A DNA stretch of 45,474 nucleotides from Myxococcales bacterium (GTDB lineage Bacteria; Myxococcota_A; UBA9042): the NCBI GenBank assembly GCA_947491025.1, contig CANLIC010000034.1, forward strand, positions 1 through 45,474, read 5' to 3'. This document shows, piece by piece, positions 1 to 8,813 of this stretch (position 1 is the stretch's first letter; every line of letters begins with the position of its first letter). The position numbers and the translations under genes were made by a program. The notes below the pieces were generated by a model, which did no database searches, was not told the DNA's origin, and saw nothing but the letters and a program-made list of their open reading frames with translations.

Positions 1-154
1 AGACAGCGGTCGAGCGCGAGGCCGAGCTCGCCAAGCAGCGCGAAACTGTGACCGAGCGCCAGCGCGAGCTGGCCGTGGAGCGCAAGACAGCGGTCGAGCG
101 CGAGGCCGAGCTCGCCAAGCAGCGCGAAACTGTGACCGAGCGCCAGCGCGAGCT
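1..154 (+). repeat. 84-bp in-frame tandem direct repeat in the secretin coiled coil
   Basis: Bases 1-70 and 85-154 are identical, a period of 84 bases or 28 codons, which is four heptads. The repeat begins at the window edge and may continue upstream. Perfect identity at third codon positions indicates a recent duplication or ongoing homogenisation. Confidence 0.9.
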
Positions 155-3100
155 AGAGCAGGCCCGCAAGACGGCGGCGGCGCGCGAGCGCGAGCTGGCC
201 GAGCAGCGCGCGGCGGCCGACCTGCGTTCCCGCGAGCTCGAACAGGAGCGCAAGGCTGCGGTAGAGCGCGAGGAGGAGCTGCGGCGCCAACGCGAGGCCG
301 CCGCCACTGCATCGACCCGTGCTCAACGCATCGAGGGGCTCTTGGCGGAACGGGAGCAAGAGCTGCAGCGCATCCGCGACGAACTCGACAAGCGCGAGCA
401 GATCCTGCGCGCCGAGGCCGACGCAGCCAAGCTCCGCGCGCGGCAGGCGAGTGACGCTGGCCGCAAGGACGAGGCGGCTCAAGCCGCCGCCGACGCCAAG
501 CGGCTGGCCGACGAGCGCACGGAGATCAGCCGCCGCCTCCAGGCCCAAGACGCCGCAGTGCGCGACGCCAAGGACGAGGCGCGTCGAAACGCCGACGGCC
601 GCGCCACGGCTGAGGCCGAGGCCGGACGTCTGCGTCAAGAACTCGCAGCGCGCGCCGCCGAGCTGCAGAAGCTGTCGCGCTCAGGTGCCGCTAGCGCCCG
701 CGAGCGGCAGCAGCTGGCGCTGGCCGAGCGCCGCGTTGCCGAGACCAAGACGCGCCTGGAGCAACAGCTCGCCGAGCGCGAGGCCCGGCTGCGCGCAGTG
801 GAAGGGGAACTCGGCGCGCGGCTCACGGAGACGCGCAAGGAGCTCCAGCAGGCGCAGGCCGCAAGCGCTGCGCTGCAACGGGATCTCGCCGCCGCCCGCG
901 ATCGCGAGCAGGTAGCCCAGAGCCGGGCCGAGCAAGCCGAGCGGAGCGCGGCCAAGGTCGGTGCCCTGCTGCAGGCGCGCGAGCGCGATCTCGAAGTTGC
1001 CCGCGACCAGATGGCGGTCCAAGAGCGCGAGGTCGAGCGGCGGCTGGCCTCTGCCCGCGCGGCTGAGCGCGAGGCCTTGGCCGCGGGTCGCGCCCAAGAG
1101 GCCGAGCAGGCCGCGGCCAAGCGCAGCGCGCTGGAAGGTGCCCTCGGCCAGCTGCGCGGCGACCTCGATCACAGCCGCTCGGAGCTTGAAGGCGCCCGCA
1201 GCGAGGCCAAGCGGCACCAAGACGCGGCCCGCGCGGAGCAAGCTCGCGCCGCCGAGCTCGCGCGCAGCCTCGCCCAACGTGAAGTCGAGCTCGAGCAGCT
1301 GCGCAAGCGTCCGAGTGGCCCCGACAGCAACGCGCAGGCTGGGTTGCAAGCCGCAGAGCAGAGGGTCGCCGCGGCCCGGGCCGAGGTGGAGCGCGCCGCG
1401 GCCGAGCGTGGCGCCTGGCAGCAGAAGCAGGCGCAAGAGCTGGAGCGCCGTGTCGCCGAGGTCCGCAGCCAAGTGGAAAAGCGCGCCGCCACCCGCGAGG
1501 CCGATCTACGGCGCACCTTCGATGCCGAGCGCAAGGCCGCGGATCGCGACAGCGAAGCGCGGACGGCACGCGTCGCGGCGCTGCTCGATGAGCGCAGCCA
1601 GCAGCTTGAGGCCCTCAAGGTCAAGGCTGAACAGCGCATTGAGGCGCTGCGTGCGCAGCTGGGCGAGACCGAGCGCAAGGCCAAGGCCGCCAGCGTTGCC
1701 GGTCGTCGGGCCGAGGCCGAGACCATGCACCGCGAGCTCGGCGCCATCCGCACCGGCTTGGCAGGCGCCCGCACCGAGCTCGCCGGCCGCGACAAAGAGA
1801 TCGCGACCGCACGGGCCGAGGCCAAGGCGGAGGCTGTACGCCGCGCCGCCGCCGAGCGCCGGGCCCAGGAGCTCCGGGCAGCGCTCGACGCCCGCGCCGC
1901 CGAGCTGGCCGCGCTGCGCGCCGACCGCCGCAGCGATGACCGCCGGGTCGCGGCCGCTGCCAAGGCCCTCGCGGAGTCGCAGGGCAAGTTGGCGCTGGAG
2001 GCCAAGGAGCGCGACGACGAGCTGCGGCGCGAGAACGAGCGTCTGCAGGCCGCGATCGAGGAGACCAAAGTGTCGGCGCAGCGCGAATACGCCAAGCGCG
2101 AGGCGGCGCTGACCCAAGCCCACACGGCGCGCGAGACGGCGCTGCGGTCGGCCCTTGTCGTCGAGCAGCAAAAGCGCGAGGCAGCCGAGTCTGCGGCCCG
2201 ACGCGGCGAGCTCTCGGTCGGGGTGGACGACTTCGTGCGCAAGCAGCAGACGCGCATCGCTATTTTGGAGGCACGAGCGGATCGGGAGCGCGGCGCCCGC
2301 GAACGCGAACGCGCCGAGGCCGATACCGAGCGCGACCGCTCCGCCCGACTGGCCGCCGAGTTAGAGCAAGAGCGGCGTCAGCGTCCCTCGGTGACCGACG
2401 ACGAGGTGCAGCGGCGCGCGGAGGCCATGGCTGCCAAGATGGTAGAGGAGCGCCGCGCCCGCGAAGAGGCCGTGGAAGCCGAGCGCCGCGCAGCGACCGA
2501 GAAGGCACAGATTCGCCAGCAGGCGGCGCTTGAGCGCATGCGGTCGCGCGGTGGCGCTGGGGCCGGCGAGACCAAGGACGGCCGCGCCCGCATTCTGGAC
2601 GTTCAGATCACGGCAGAGGGGCGCGCCCGCGGCCAGGTCAACCTGCCCATCGACGGCTCCCCACGCTACGAGGTGCTGAGCCGGACCGATCAGCGGCTCG
2701 CGCTCCGCATCCTGGACGCGACGTTGCCTGAGCACCTTCAGCGCATCTACGACACGCGCTCGCTCGACGGTCCCATCGAACGCGTCACCGTCTTCGTGCC
2801 GAGCAACCAGCCACAAGAGGCGCGGATCGTCGTCGACCTGGTGGCGCGCGCCAGCTCGGCGGTTTCGCTGCGCGAAGGGCGGCTCATCTGGGACTTCGTG
2901 CGGACTGACGCGCCACCCGGCACTGCGGCCGCGGCGACTGGCCAGCAGGTATGGGTCGGCGGCGACGGCCGCGCTCGCGCGCCACAACCGCTGATGGCGG
3001 CTGAGGGCGACGAGTCGGCTGGTGCGACCGGCGGTGGCGGAGGTGCTGGCGTCGCGTCCAGTGCAGAGGCCGCTGGCGTCAACTCTAACCCCATCAAGAC

Positions 3101-4415
3101 GCCATGGCGCTCATCGCGGCGGTACACCGGCAAGCGCATCAACTTGACCATCAAGGACGCCGACATCCGACACGTCCTGACCTTCCTGGCCAAGGAGGGC
3201 AACGTCAACATCATCGCGGGGCCCGAAGTCGCCGGCTCGGTCACCTTCCACCTCGAGAACATCCCGTGGGACCTCGCGCTCGACGTCATCCTGCGGGCCA
3301 GAGGCCTCGACTACGTTCGGCAATCAGGCGTCATTCGGGTGAGTACGGTCGACACCCTCAAGAAGGAATTCGATCTCGAGGTCGAGCGTCGGCAGAAGCT
3401 CGAAGACATCAAGCAGTTGGTGGTCCGGATCATCCCGGTCAATTACGGCGACAGCAAGCAGCTCATCGCGCAGGCACGCGAGCTGCTGTCCAAGAAAGGC
3501 ACCGTGAGCACGGATGAGCGCACCAACGCCTTGATCATCAAGGACACCGAGGAGCACGTGGCCGCCGTCGAGGAGATGGTGCGCAAGCTCGACTCGCAGA
3601 CGCCGCAGGTGCTGGTCGAGGCGCGCATCGTCGAGGCCTCTTCCAACTTCACCAAGGACGTCGGCATCCAGTGGGGCGGCAACTCGGCAGCGTCCAGCGT
3701 CTACGGCAACGAGACGGGCTTGGCGTTTCCCTCGGTCGTCGGCGTCGCCGGTGGCGCGGACGGCGGCCAGGCCAACATCGGCGGCGTGGCCATCACCACG
3801 CCCAACTACGCAGTCAACATGCCTGCCGCCGTCGGTCAGGGCGCAGGTGGCGCGATCGGCCTGACCCTTGGCTCGCTCGGTGGCGCGCACAACCTCAACG
3901 TCAGGCTCTCGGCCGCCGAGACCGAGGGCACTGTCAAGATCGTCAGCAGCCCGAAAGTGATGACGTTGGACAACAAGACGGCCCAGATCCGCCAAGGTAT
4001 CTCGATCCCGATCTCGGTCGTCAGCGCCCAGGGCGTCCAGACGCGCTTCTTCAACGCCGACCTCCAGCTGCAGGCGACGCCGCACATCACTCAGGACGGC
4101 AACATCTTGATGAAGCTGAACATCACGAAGAACGAGCCGGACTTCTCCAACCGAGCCGCAGACGGCAACCCGACCATCACCCAGCGCGAGGCCCAAACCG
4201 AGCTGCTGCTAGGCGATGGCGAGACGACCGTGATCGGCGGCATCTATACCCGGTCGACCTCGGAGTCGATCAAGAAGGTGCCGCTGCTCGGCGACTTGCC
4301 GCTCATCGGCGGGCTGTTCCGCACCCGCTCAGAGCAAGACAAGCGCACCGAGCTGCTGATCTTCATTACCCCCCGGATCGTGAACCGCTCAGCGTCGATC
4401 ACGGTGGGTCGCTGA
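3..4415 (+). CDS. pilQ: Type IV pilus secretin PilQ with giant N-terminal coiled coil (5' end outside window)
   Basis: Forms the outer-membrane secretin ring through which type IV pili pass. The frame is open at the left edge, so the true start and any signal peptide lie upstream. Numbering from the GTG at 48: residues 1 to about 840 are a charged heptad-like coiled coil rich in Glu, Arg, Ala and Gln. An AMIN-like beta domain follows (about 847-945, starting RILDVQI), which in PilQ proteins binds peptidoglycan. After a Gly/Ala linker come a short secretin N-terminal domain (about 1030-1095, KRINLTIKDADIRHVL), a secretin N1-type domain (about 1127-1185) and the secretin barrel (about 1188-1440, with VLVEARIVEA, IVSSPKVMTLDNKTAQI and LLIFITPRIV). 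The C-terminal half is a confident PilQ match. The coiled coil is not part of typical PilQ, which instead has tandem AMIN domains. A type II or III secretin is less likely because of the AMIN domain. Confidence 0.9.
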   Translation, partial: TAVEREAELAKQRETVTERQRELAVERKTAVEREAELAKQRETVTERQRELEQARKTAAARERELAEQRAAADLRSRELEQERKAAVEREEELRRQREAAATASTRAQRIEGLLAEREQELQRIRDELDKREQILRAEADAAKLRARQASDAGRKDEAAQAAADAKRLADERTEISRRLQAQDAAVRDAKDEARRNADGRATAEAEAGRLRQELAARAAELQKLSRSGAASARERQQLALAERRVAETKTRLEQQLAEREARLRAVEGELGARLTETRKELQQAQAASAALQRDLAAARDREQVAQSRAEQAERSAAKVGALLQARERDLEVARDQMAVQEREVERRLASARAAEREALAAGRAQEAEQAAAKRSALEGALGQLRGDLDHSRSELEGARSEAKRHQDAARAEQARAAELARSLAQREVELEQLRKRPSGPDSNAQAGLQAAEQRVAAARAEVERAAAERGAWQQKQAQELERRVAEVRSQVEKRAATREADLRRTFDAERKAADRDSEARTARVAALLDERSQQLEALKVKAEQRIEALRAQLGETERKAKAASVAGRRAEAETMHRELGAIRTGLAGARTELAGRDKEIATARAEAKAEAVRRAAAERRAQELRAALDARAAELAALRADRRSDDRRVAAAAKALAESQGKLALEAKERDDELRRENERLQAAIEETKVSAQREYAKREAALTQAHTARETALRSALVVEQQKREAAESAARRGELSVGVDDFVRKQQTRIAILEARADRERGARERERAEADTERDRSARLAAELEQERRQRPSVTDDEVQRRAEAMAAKMVEERRAREEAVEAERRAATEKAQIRQQAALERMRSRGGAGAGETKDGRARILDVQITAEGRARGQVNLPIDGSPRYEVLSRTDQRLALRILDATLPEHLQRIYDTRSLDGPIERVTVFVPSNQPQEARIVVDLVARASSAVSLREGRLIWDFVRTDAPPGTAAAATGQQVWVGGDGRARAPQPLMAAEGDESAGATGGGGGAGVASSAEAAGVNSNPIKTPWRSSRRYTGKRINLTIKDADIRHVLTFLAKEGNVNIIAGPEVAGSVTFHLENIPWDLALDVILRARGLDYVRQSGVIRVSTVDTLKKEFDLEVERRQKLEDIKQLVVRIIPVNYGDSKQLIAQARELLSKKGTVSTDERTNALIIKDTEEHVAAVEEMVRKLDSQTPQVLVEARIVEASSNFTKDVGIQWGGNSAASSVYGNETGLAFPSVVGVAGGADGGQANIGGVAITTPNYAVNMPAAVGQGAGGAIGLTLGSLGGAHNLNVRLSAAETEGTVKIVSSPKVMTLDNKTAQIRQGISIPISVVSAQGVQTRFFNADLQLQATPHITQDGNILMKLNITKNEPDFSNRAADGNPTITQREAQTELLLGDGETTVIGGIYTRSTSESIKKVPLLGDLPLIGGLFRTRSEQDKRTELLIFITPRIVNRSASITVGR

Positions 4416-4470
4416 TGCGCGCGACGTGTGGCATCCTGACCTCGGTGATGCGTCGCGAGAGGAGCTCGTC

Positions 4471-5307
4471 ATGAAGCGTCCAAACCCAACGAGTCCCCTC
4501 CTCGCGGTGCTCGCCGCGTTGGCCCTGCAGGCCTGCGTGCACGAGAATCCGCAGTCGCTGCAGCTCGCTGGCGGCGTCGTCGCATTGCGCCTCGCCGTGG
4601 GCCCTGGCATCGCTGGCGAGTGCTATCCGGAAAACGTCCAGTTGCTGCGCAGCCACGGCACGCTCGACCTGATGACGCAGAACATCTATGAGTTCTTCCC
4701 GCTGGTTCGCAACTTGATGCAGCGCACGACCCAGGTGACGGGCAATGGCGCGGCGCAGCTTCGAACCGACGCCTCGACCGTGCACGTCAAAGGTGCAGTT
4801 GTCAGCCTAGAGATGGACACGGCGAGCGCGGGCCCCTTCTCGGGTCTGTCGCTCAAACCATCGACCAGCTACTACGTCCACGTCACCGGCACGGTCGCCC
4901 CAGAAGCGCTGACGATCGCACGGTTCCCGCTCATCACCTCGGCCATCGGTGAGCAGCTGCGGGCCAAGATCAAGGCCTCGGCCGACCGCTACACGGCCAT
5001 GCAGCGCATCATCGCCCACGTCAAGATCGAGGGCGAGATGCAGGACGGGACCGTCGTCCAGACCAACACCATCGACTTCCCGCTCGACCTCTGCTGGGGC
5101 TGCCTCATCCACCTCGACGCGGCCGAGGCTGGCGTCGGCGTCAAGGCGCCCGAGGAGCAATACGCGTGGTGCTCACAGAAGCCGGTGGGTCCGGGCTACA
5201 TCCCGCCCTGTGTGGTCGGCAACGATGAGTACGTGCCCTGTGGCTTCTACTGCGCCACATGCGACCTCGAAGGCAGCTGCGACGAGCGCTACTGCCCGCC
5301 TAACTAA
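4471..5307 (+). CDS. Cys-rich lipoprotein, unknown function
   Basis: Predicted lipoprotein of 278 residues. ATG 4471 is chosen because AGAGGAG (4458-4464) sits six bases upstream and the product then begins with a classical lipoprotein signal, MKRPNPTSPLLAVL, ending in the lipobox ALQAC (Cys22). An upstream in-frame ATG at 4426 would bury this signal. The middle shows no motif I recognise. The last 50 or so residues carry at least nine cysteines (CWGC, PCGFYCATC, GSCDERYC), suggesting disulphides or metal binding in the periplasm. It follows the secretin by 55 bases on the same strand and could be co-transcribed, so a role near the pilus machinery is possible but is inference only. Confidence 0.85.
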   Translation: MKRPNPTSPLLAVLAALALQACVHENPQSLQLAGGVVALRLAVGPGIAGECYPENVQLLRSHGTLDLMTQNIYEFFPLVRNLMQRTTQVTGNGAAQLRTDASTVHVKGAVVSLEMDTASAGPFSGLSLKPSTSYYVHVTGTVAPEALTIARFPLITSAIGEQLRAKIKASADRYTAMQRIIAHVKIEGEMQDGTVVQTNTIDFPLDLCWGCLIHLDAAEAGVGVKAPEEQYAWCSQKPVGPGYIPPCVVGNDEYVPCGFYCATCDLEGSCDERYCPPN

Positions 5308-5713
5308 GGGCCGCCCTCGCCCGCAGGGGCGCGATGCGCGCGCTCAACTCGATCCAGCCCAGCTGACGATAGCCCGACCGGCCGCCAAGCCACGGCTCCT
5401 AGCCGATGCCGCCTTCGGACCGCGCCGGGGCGGCCCGGTTCGGAGCGCGGCGCACCACACCTAAGCCGTGCCTTTCCACCGGACGGGACCGCAGCCACGC
5501 CCAAAGGGCACTTTCCCCTAAGCGCGAACGAGCGGCGGCGGTGGCGGCCTGCCTGGCGTACACTTGGCCACGGTTGCCTGCCGCTGATGACGTGTCCCCG
5601 GGCGCCCTGCCCTCGCCATCAAGTCCTACCCGCGCGGGCACCGACGCCGTCACAGGCCGTCCAGCGGCCTGCCAGCGGGCCATGCGCAAGCGGCGATCGC
5701 CTCGCCTGAGTGG
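5308..5713. other. Gene-free convergent intergenic region
   Basis: Lies between two convergent genes. It is very GC-rich with several short dyads (for example GCCGCC and GGCGGC around 5410-5435). Frames that cross it have the composition of shadows and no ribosome-binding site. The only discrete element seen is the hairpin at 5653-5671. Confidence 0.5.
5653..5671 (-). terminator. Hairpin downstream of the MopE-repeat gene
   Basis: Perfect 7-bp inverted repeat CAGGCCG/CGGCCTG with a 5-base loop, about 40 bases past the stop codon at 5714. There is no T-run, so an intrinsic terminator is only a suggestion. Confidence 0.35.
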
Positions 5714-8704
5714 TCAGTGGCAGCCCTGGGTCTTTTGCACCGTGACCGAGGACTTACAGGTGTTGACGAGCGGCAAGGCCAGCGAGCCGTTCCATTGGTA
5801 GTCTTCGATCCACGTGCCAGAGCTGCCACATGCCGGCGCGGAGTTCTCCCAGCCCTGCGGATCGGCAATGCACTCGGCCTTGCTCGTGCAGGCGAAGCCC
5901 TCGCAGATATGCTTCGCCTGGGCCAGCACGGTGAACTGCTGCTCGGGGCTATTGCTGCAGTTGTAGTCGAAGTCTCCGCACTTGTTGGCAGACGTGAACC
6001 AACTGGTGACGCCGGGACGCGCCTTGTTGTCGAGGTCGCAGCAGTCTCCGCCGCCCTGGGCGCAGACCTTCGGCTTTCCGACCACGGTCATCTTCTTGTC
6101 GCAGTAGCCGTCGTCGTCGTCGTCACAGCCCTCGTCGGTGCCACCTTCGCAGTCGTCGTCGACATCGTTGCAAGTCTCGACGGCGTTGGGAGCGATCGAC
6201 TTGGAGCCATCGTTGCAGTCGCCGCCGCCCTTTGGGCAGACCGTCGGCGAGCCGACCACCGTCTTGGACTTGTCGCAGTAGCCGTCGCCATCGTCGTCAC
6301 AGCCTTCGTCGACGCCCAGCACGCAGTTGTCATCCTTGCTGTTGCACACTTCGACGGCGGCGGGATGGGCGGCCTTCCCGCCGGCAGCGGGATCGTCATT
6401 GCAGTCTCCGCCGCCCTTGGGGCACGCCGGAGGCTTGCCGACGGTCGTCTTGCTGCTGTCGCAGTAGCCGTCGCCATCGGCGTCGCAGCCGGGATCGACG
6501 CTATTGTCGCAGTCGTTGTCCTTGCCGTCACAGATCTCCTTGGCCTCCGGCGAGATCACGTTGGAAGAGTCATCGCAGTCCGAGCCCTTGCTAGCGACGT
6601 ACCCGGGGACGTCGCCCTTGTCGCACAGGCACTTTTTCGCGGTCTTGCTGCCGTAGCCGTCCTTGTCCTCGTCCAAGTACCAGTCGGTACAGTTCTTGGC
6701 GTTTTCCTCATCGGTCGCGCTGTCACAGTCGTTGTCGATCTTGTCGTTACAGAGCTCGACCGCGCCGTTGTTGACGGCTGGATTGCCGTCGTTGCAGTCA
6801 CCGACCTGAAGCGTCGCATAGGCGCCAGCGGCGCCGCAGAGGCAGGCCGACTTCGAGGAGTCTCCCCAGCCGTCCTTGTCGACGTCGGCGAACCACGGTT
6901 TGCAGCCGCCTGAGCCCTCTTCGTCGATCTTGCCGTCGCAGTCCTCATCGACCAGGCCGTCGCAGACTTCGGTGCCCACGGGCGAGATCGCCTTGGTGCC
7001 ATCGTCGCAATCGCCGGCCGCCAGCGCCTTGTGATCGCCCTTGGCGGCGCACAGGCAGCTCGCAGTCCCGGTGCCGTAGCCGTCACCGTCCTTGTCGACG
7101 TAGAAATTACTGCAATTCTTCGCGTTCTCTTGATTCTGATCGCCGTTGCAGTCGTCATCCTTGGCGTTGCCACAGACCTCAGGTGCGCCCGGCTTCACGG
7201 ACGGGTCTTTGTCGTCGCAGTCGTCACCGACGCTGGCGGGATGGGCCTTGGTCGCCGCACACAGGCACGCCGAAAGCGCGGCGTCGCCGGCGCCGTCCAG
7301 GTCGGCGTCCTGGTAGTACAGTTTGCAGCCCACCGGCGCCTTGGCTGCGCCAGGCCCTCCTGTGGCGGGGCCATCGGTGACGCCGTCGCAGTCGTCGTCC
7401 TTGACGTTGCCGCAGAGCTCGGCGGCCGCTGGCTGCACGGCCGGGTCTTTGTCGTCACAATCGCCGATGCCCTTGGCGCACCAAGGCGGCATCTTGGCGT
7501 CGCCGCAGCCGCTCGGCTCGTTGCACGCCGCCGGCAGGTCGGCGATGGCGACGCCCTTGGCGCAGTAACCGTCCTTGTCGTCGTCACACCCTTCGTCCGT
7601 GGCGCCGTCACAGTCATCGTCGGCGCCATTGCAGGCCTCTGCCGCTGGGGTCTTGGCGTCGCACGCAGCCTTTCCTCCGCTGCAAGCGGCCATACCGACG
7701 CAGACGCCGTCCGCATTCTTGACCTCGCATGCCACGGGCGCAATGCCGTCGTCGGTCGCTCCGTCGCAGTCCTGATCGACGCCATCGCAGGTCTCGGCGG
7801 CCGGCACGGCAGCGCTGCAGGGGCCCAGGCCAGAGGGGCTGCAGCTGCGCATGCCTGCGCAGGAACCAGCGGCGCTGGTCACGATGCAGGCCGCCAGCAG
7901 GCCTTTGGCTGTGGCAACCTGACCGCAGGCGCAGAGTCCGCTTGTCAGACGGCATTGTTTGGCTTGACCGCTGGTGCCAACCCCTTGGCTGCACTGGTAG
8001 CCGCTCGGGCAGTCGGCCTCGCTCTCGCAGCCGCCGCCGCAGAATCTGACCGACTGGTCAGGACCATCGCCATAGCTCAGGCAGAGCGCCCCAGCATTGA
8101 GCCCTTCGCAGTCCGCGTCCTTCTGGCAGGGCAAGCACAAGGCTTCCAGCTTCGGAAGGCAAATGAACACAACGTCTTGTCCAGGTGCCTGGGCGCATCC
8201 CCACCCGGCCGGGCAGCAGTCGAGGCACGATCGGCTACAACGGCCCCCGGCGCTGGTCGCGACGCAGAAGCCGCTGTCGCAATCGGTGTTGGCGACGCAA
8301 GTGGCGCCGGCCTCGCCCGGGGCGGGACTTGCCTCGAACTCGCACTCGCCGGGCGTTGGCGCGTCCGCTGGCAGGGCGTCGCCGGACCCCGCCTCGTCGC
8401 TGGTCCCTCCCGCGTCGCTGGCCCCGCCGTCATCGCTGGCGCCGCCGCCATCGGTCTGCGCGTCGCCCGGAGAGACGTCTCCAGGGTCAAACTGGATATC
8501 GAAGCCCCCACCGATGTCGAGACCAGAGCCGGCGCCTGCGTCTTGCCCCGCTTCCGGATCGCTGCCACAGCCCGCGGCCAATGCGATCGCCGCCGCCAAC
8601 GCCGCGGAGAATCGGCCAGAACGATGAAAGCCTCGCCAGGAGCGCGGGCCTCGCACCCCTTGATCTGCCGCGATCGCGCAACGGCGATCTGCACACCCTG
8701 TCAT
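5714..8704 (-). CDS. MopE-repeat secreted lipoprotein
   Basis: Large surface or secreted lipoprotein of 996 residues. ATG 8704 has GGAGG five bases upstream; the open frame extends further but has no better start. The N-terminus is long before the hydrophobic stretch and ends in a lipobox LAAGC (Cys46), then an Asp/Gly/Ala/Ser-rich linker. Next is a Cys-rich region of EGF-like spacing. The rest consists of at least nine copies of the MopE-type motif (C-x(2,4)-D-x-DC-[DEN]-G-x-x-D), interspersed with acidic DxDxDGY segments that look like calcium-binding loops. MopE of Methylococcus is a copper-binding surface protein, but this repeat is widespread in Myxococcota proteins of unknown role, so metal or calcium binding is inference. 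The C-terminus has no repeat and ends in QKTQGCH. It is divergent from the next gene, with about 110 bases between starts. Confidence 0.85.
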   Translation of the reverse strand: MTGCADRRCAIAADQGVRGPRSWRGFHRSGRFSAALAAAIALAAGCGSDPEAGQDAGAGSGLDIGGGFDIQFDPGDVSPGDAQTDGGGASDDGGASDAGGTSDEAGSGDALPADAPTPGECEFEASPAPGEAGATCVANTDCDSGFCVATSAGGRCSRSCLDCCPAGWGCAQAPGQDVVFICLPKLEALCLPCQKDADCEGLNAGALCLSYGDGPDQSVRFCGGGCESEADCPSGYQCSQGVGTSGQAKQCRLTSGLCACGQVATAKGLLAACIVTSAAGSCAGMRSCSPSGLGPCSAAVPAAETCDGVDQDCDGATDDGIAPVACEVKNADGVCVGMAACSGGKAACDAKTPAAEACNGADDDCDGATDEGCDDDKDGYCAKGVAIADLPAACNEPSGCGDAKMPPWCAKGIGDCDDKDPAVQPAAAELCGNVKDDDCDGVTDGPATGGPGAAKAPVGCKLYYQDADLDGAGDAALSACLCAATKAHPASVGDDCDDKDPSVKPGAPEVCGNAKDDDCNGDQNQENAKNCSNFYVDKDGDGYGTGTASCLCAAKGDHKALAAGDCDDGTKAISPVGTEVCDGLVDEDCDGKIDEEGSGGCKPWFADVDKDGWGDSSKSACLCGAAGAYATLQVGDCNDGNPAVNNGAVELCNDKIDNDCDSATDEENAKNCTDWYLDEDKDGYGSKTAKKCLCDKGDVPGYVASKGSDCDDSSNVISPEAKEICDGKDNDCDNSVDPGCDADGDGYCDSSKTTVGKPPACPKGGGDCNDDPAAGGKAAHPAAVEVCNSKDDNCVLGVDEGCDDDGDGYCDKSKTVVGSPTVCPKGGGDCNDGSKSIAPNAVETCNDVDDDCEGGTDEGCDDDDDGYCDKKMTVVGKPKVCAQGGGDCCDLDNKARPGVTSWFTSANKCGDFDYNCSNSPEQQFTVLAQAKHICEGFACTSKAECIADPQGWENSAPACGSSGTWIEDYQWNGSLALPLVNTCKSSVTVQKTQGCH

Positions 8705-8813
8705 GTCTTCCTCCACGCCCTGCCGAAACCCTAGTCGCCCCATTGCCAGCGGACCGCGCGAAGAGCATAGCAGGTACCCGGAGCCACTGTCGCGGGCGAC
8801 AAACGGAGGCGCT

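Noticed and set aside
5714..8704. Regularly spaced repeats in the DNA, CRISPR-like at first sight
   Set aside because: They are degenerate coding repeats of MopE motifs with no identical repeat/spacer pattern and no cas genes.
7031..8734. Open frame of 567 codons antisense to the MopE-repeat gene
   Set aside because: The opposite strand has a signal peptide, ribosome-binding site and clear repeat motifs; this frame mirrors its codons (long runs of VAVVV, RRR) and has no motif.
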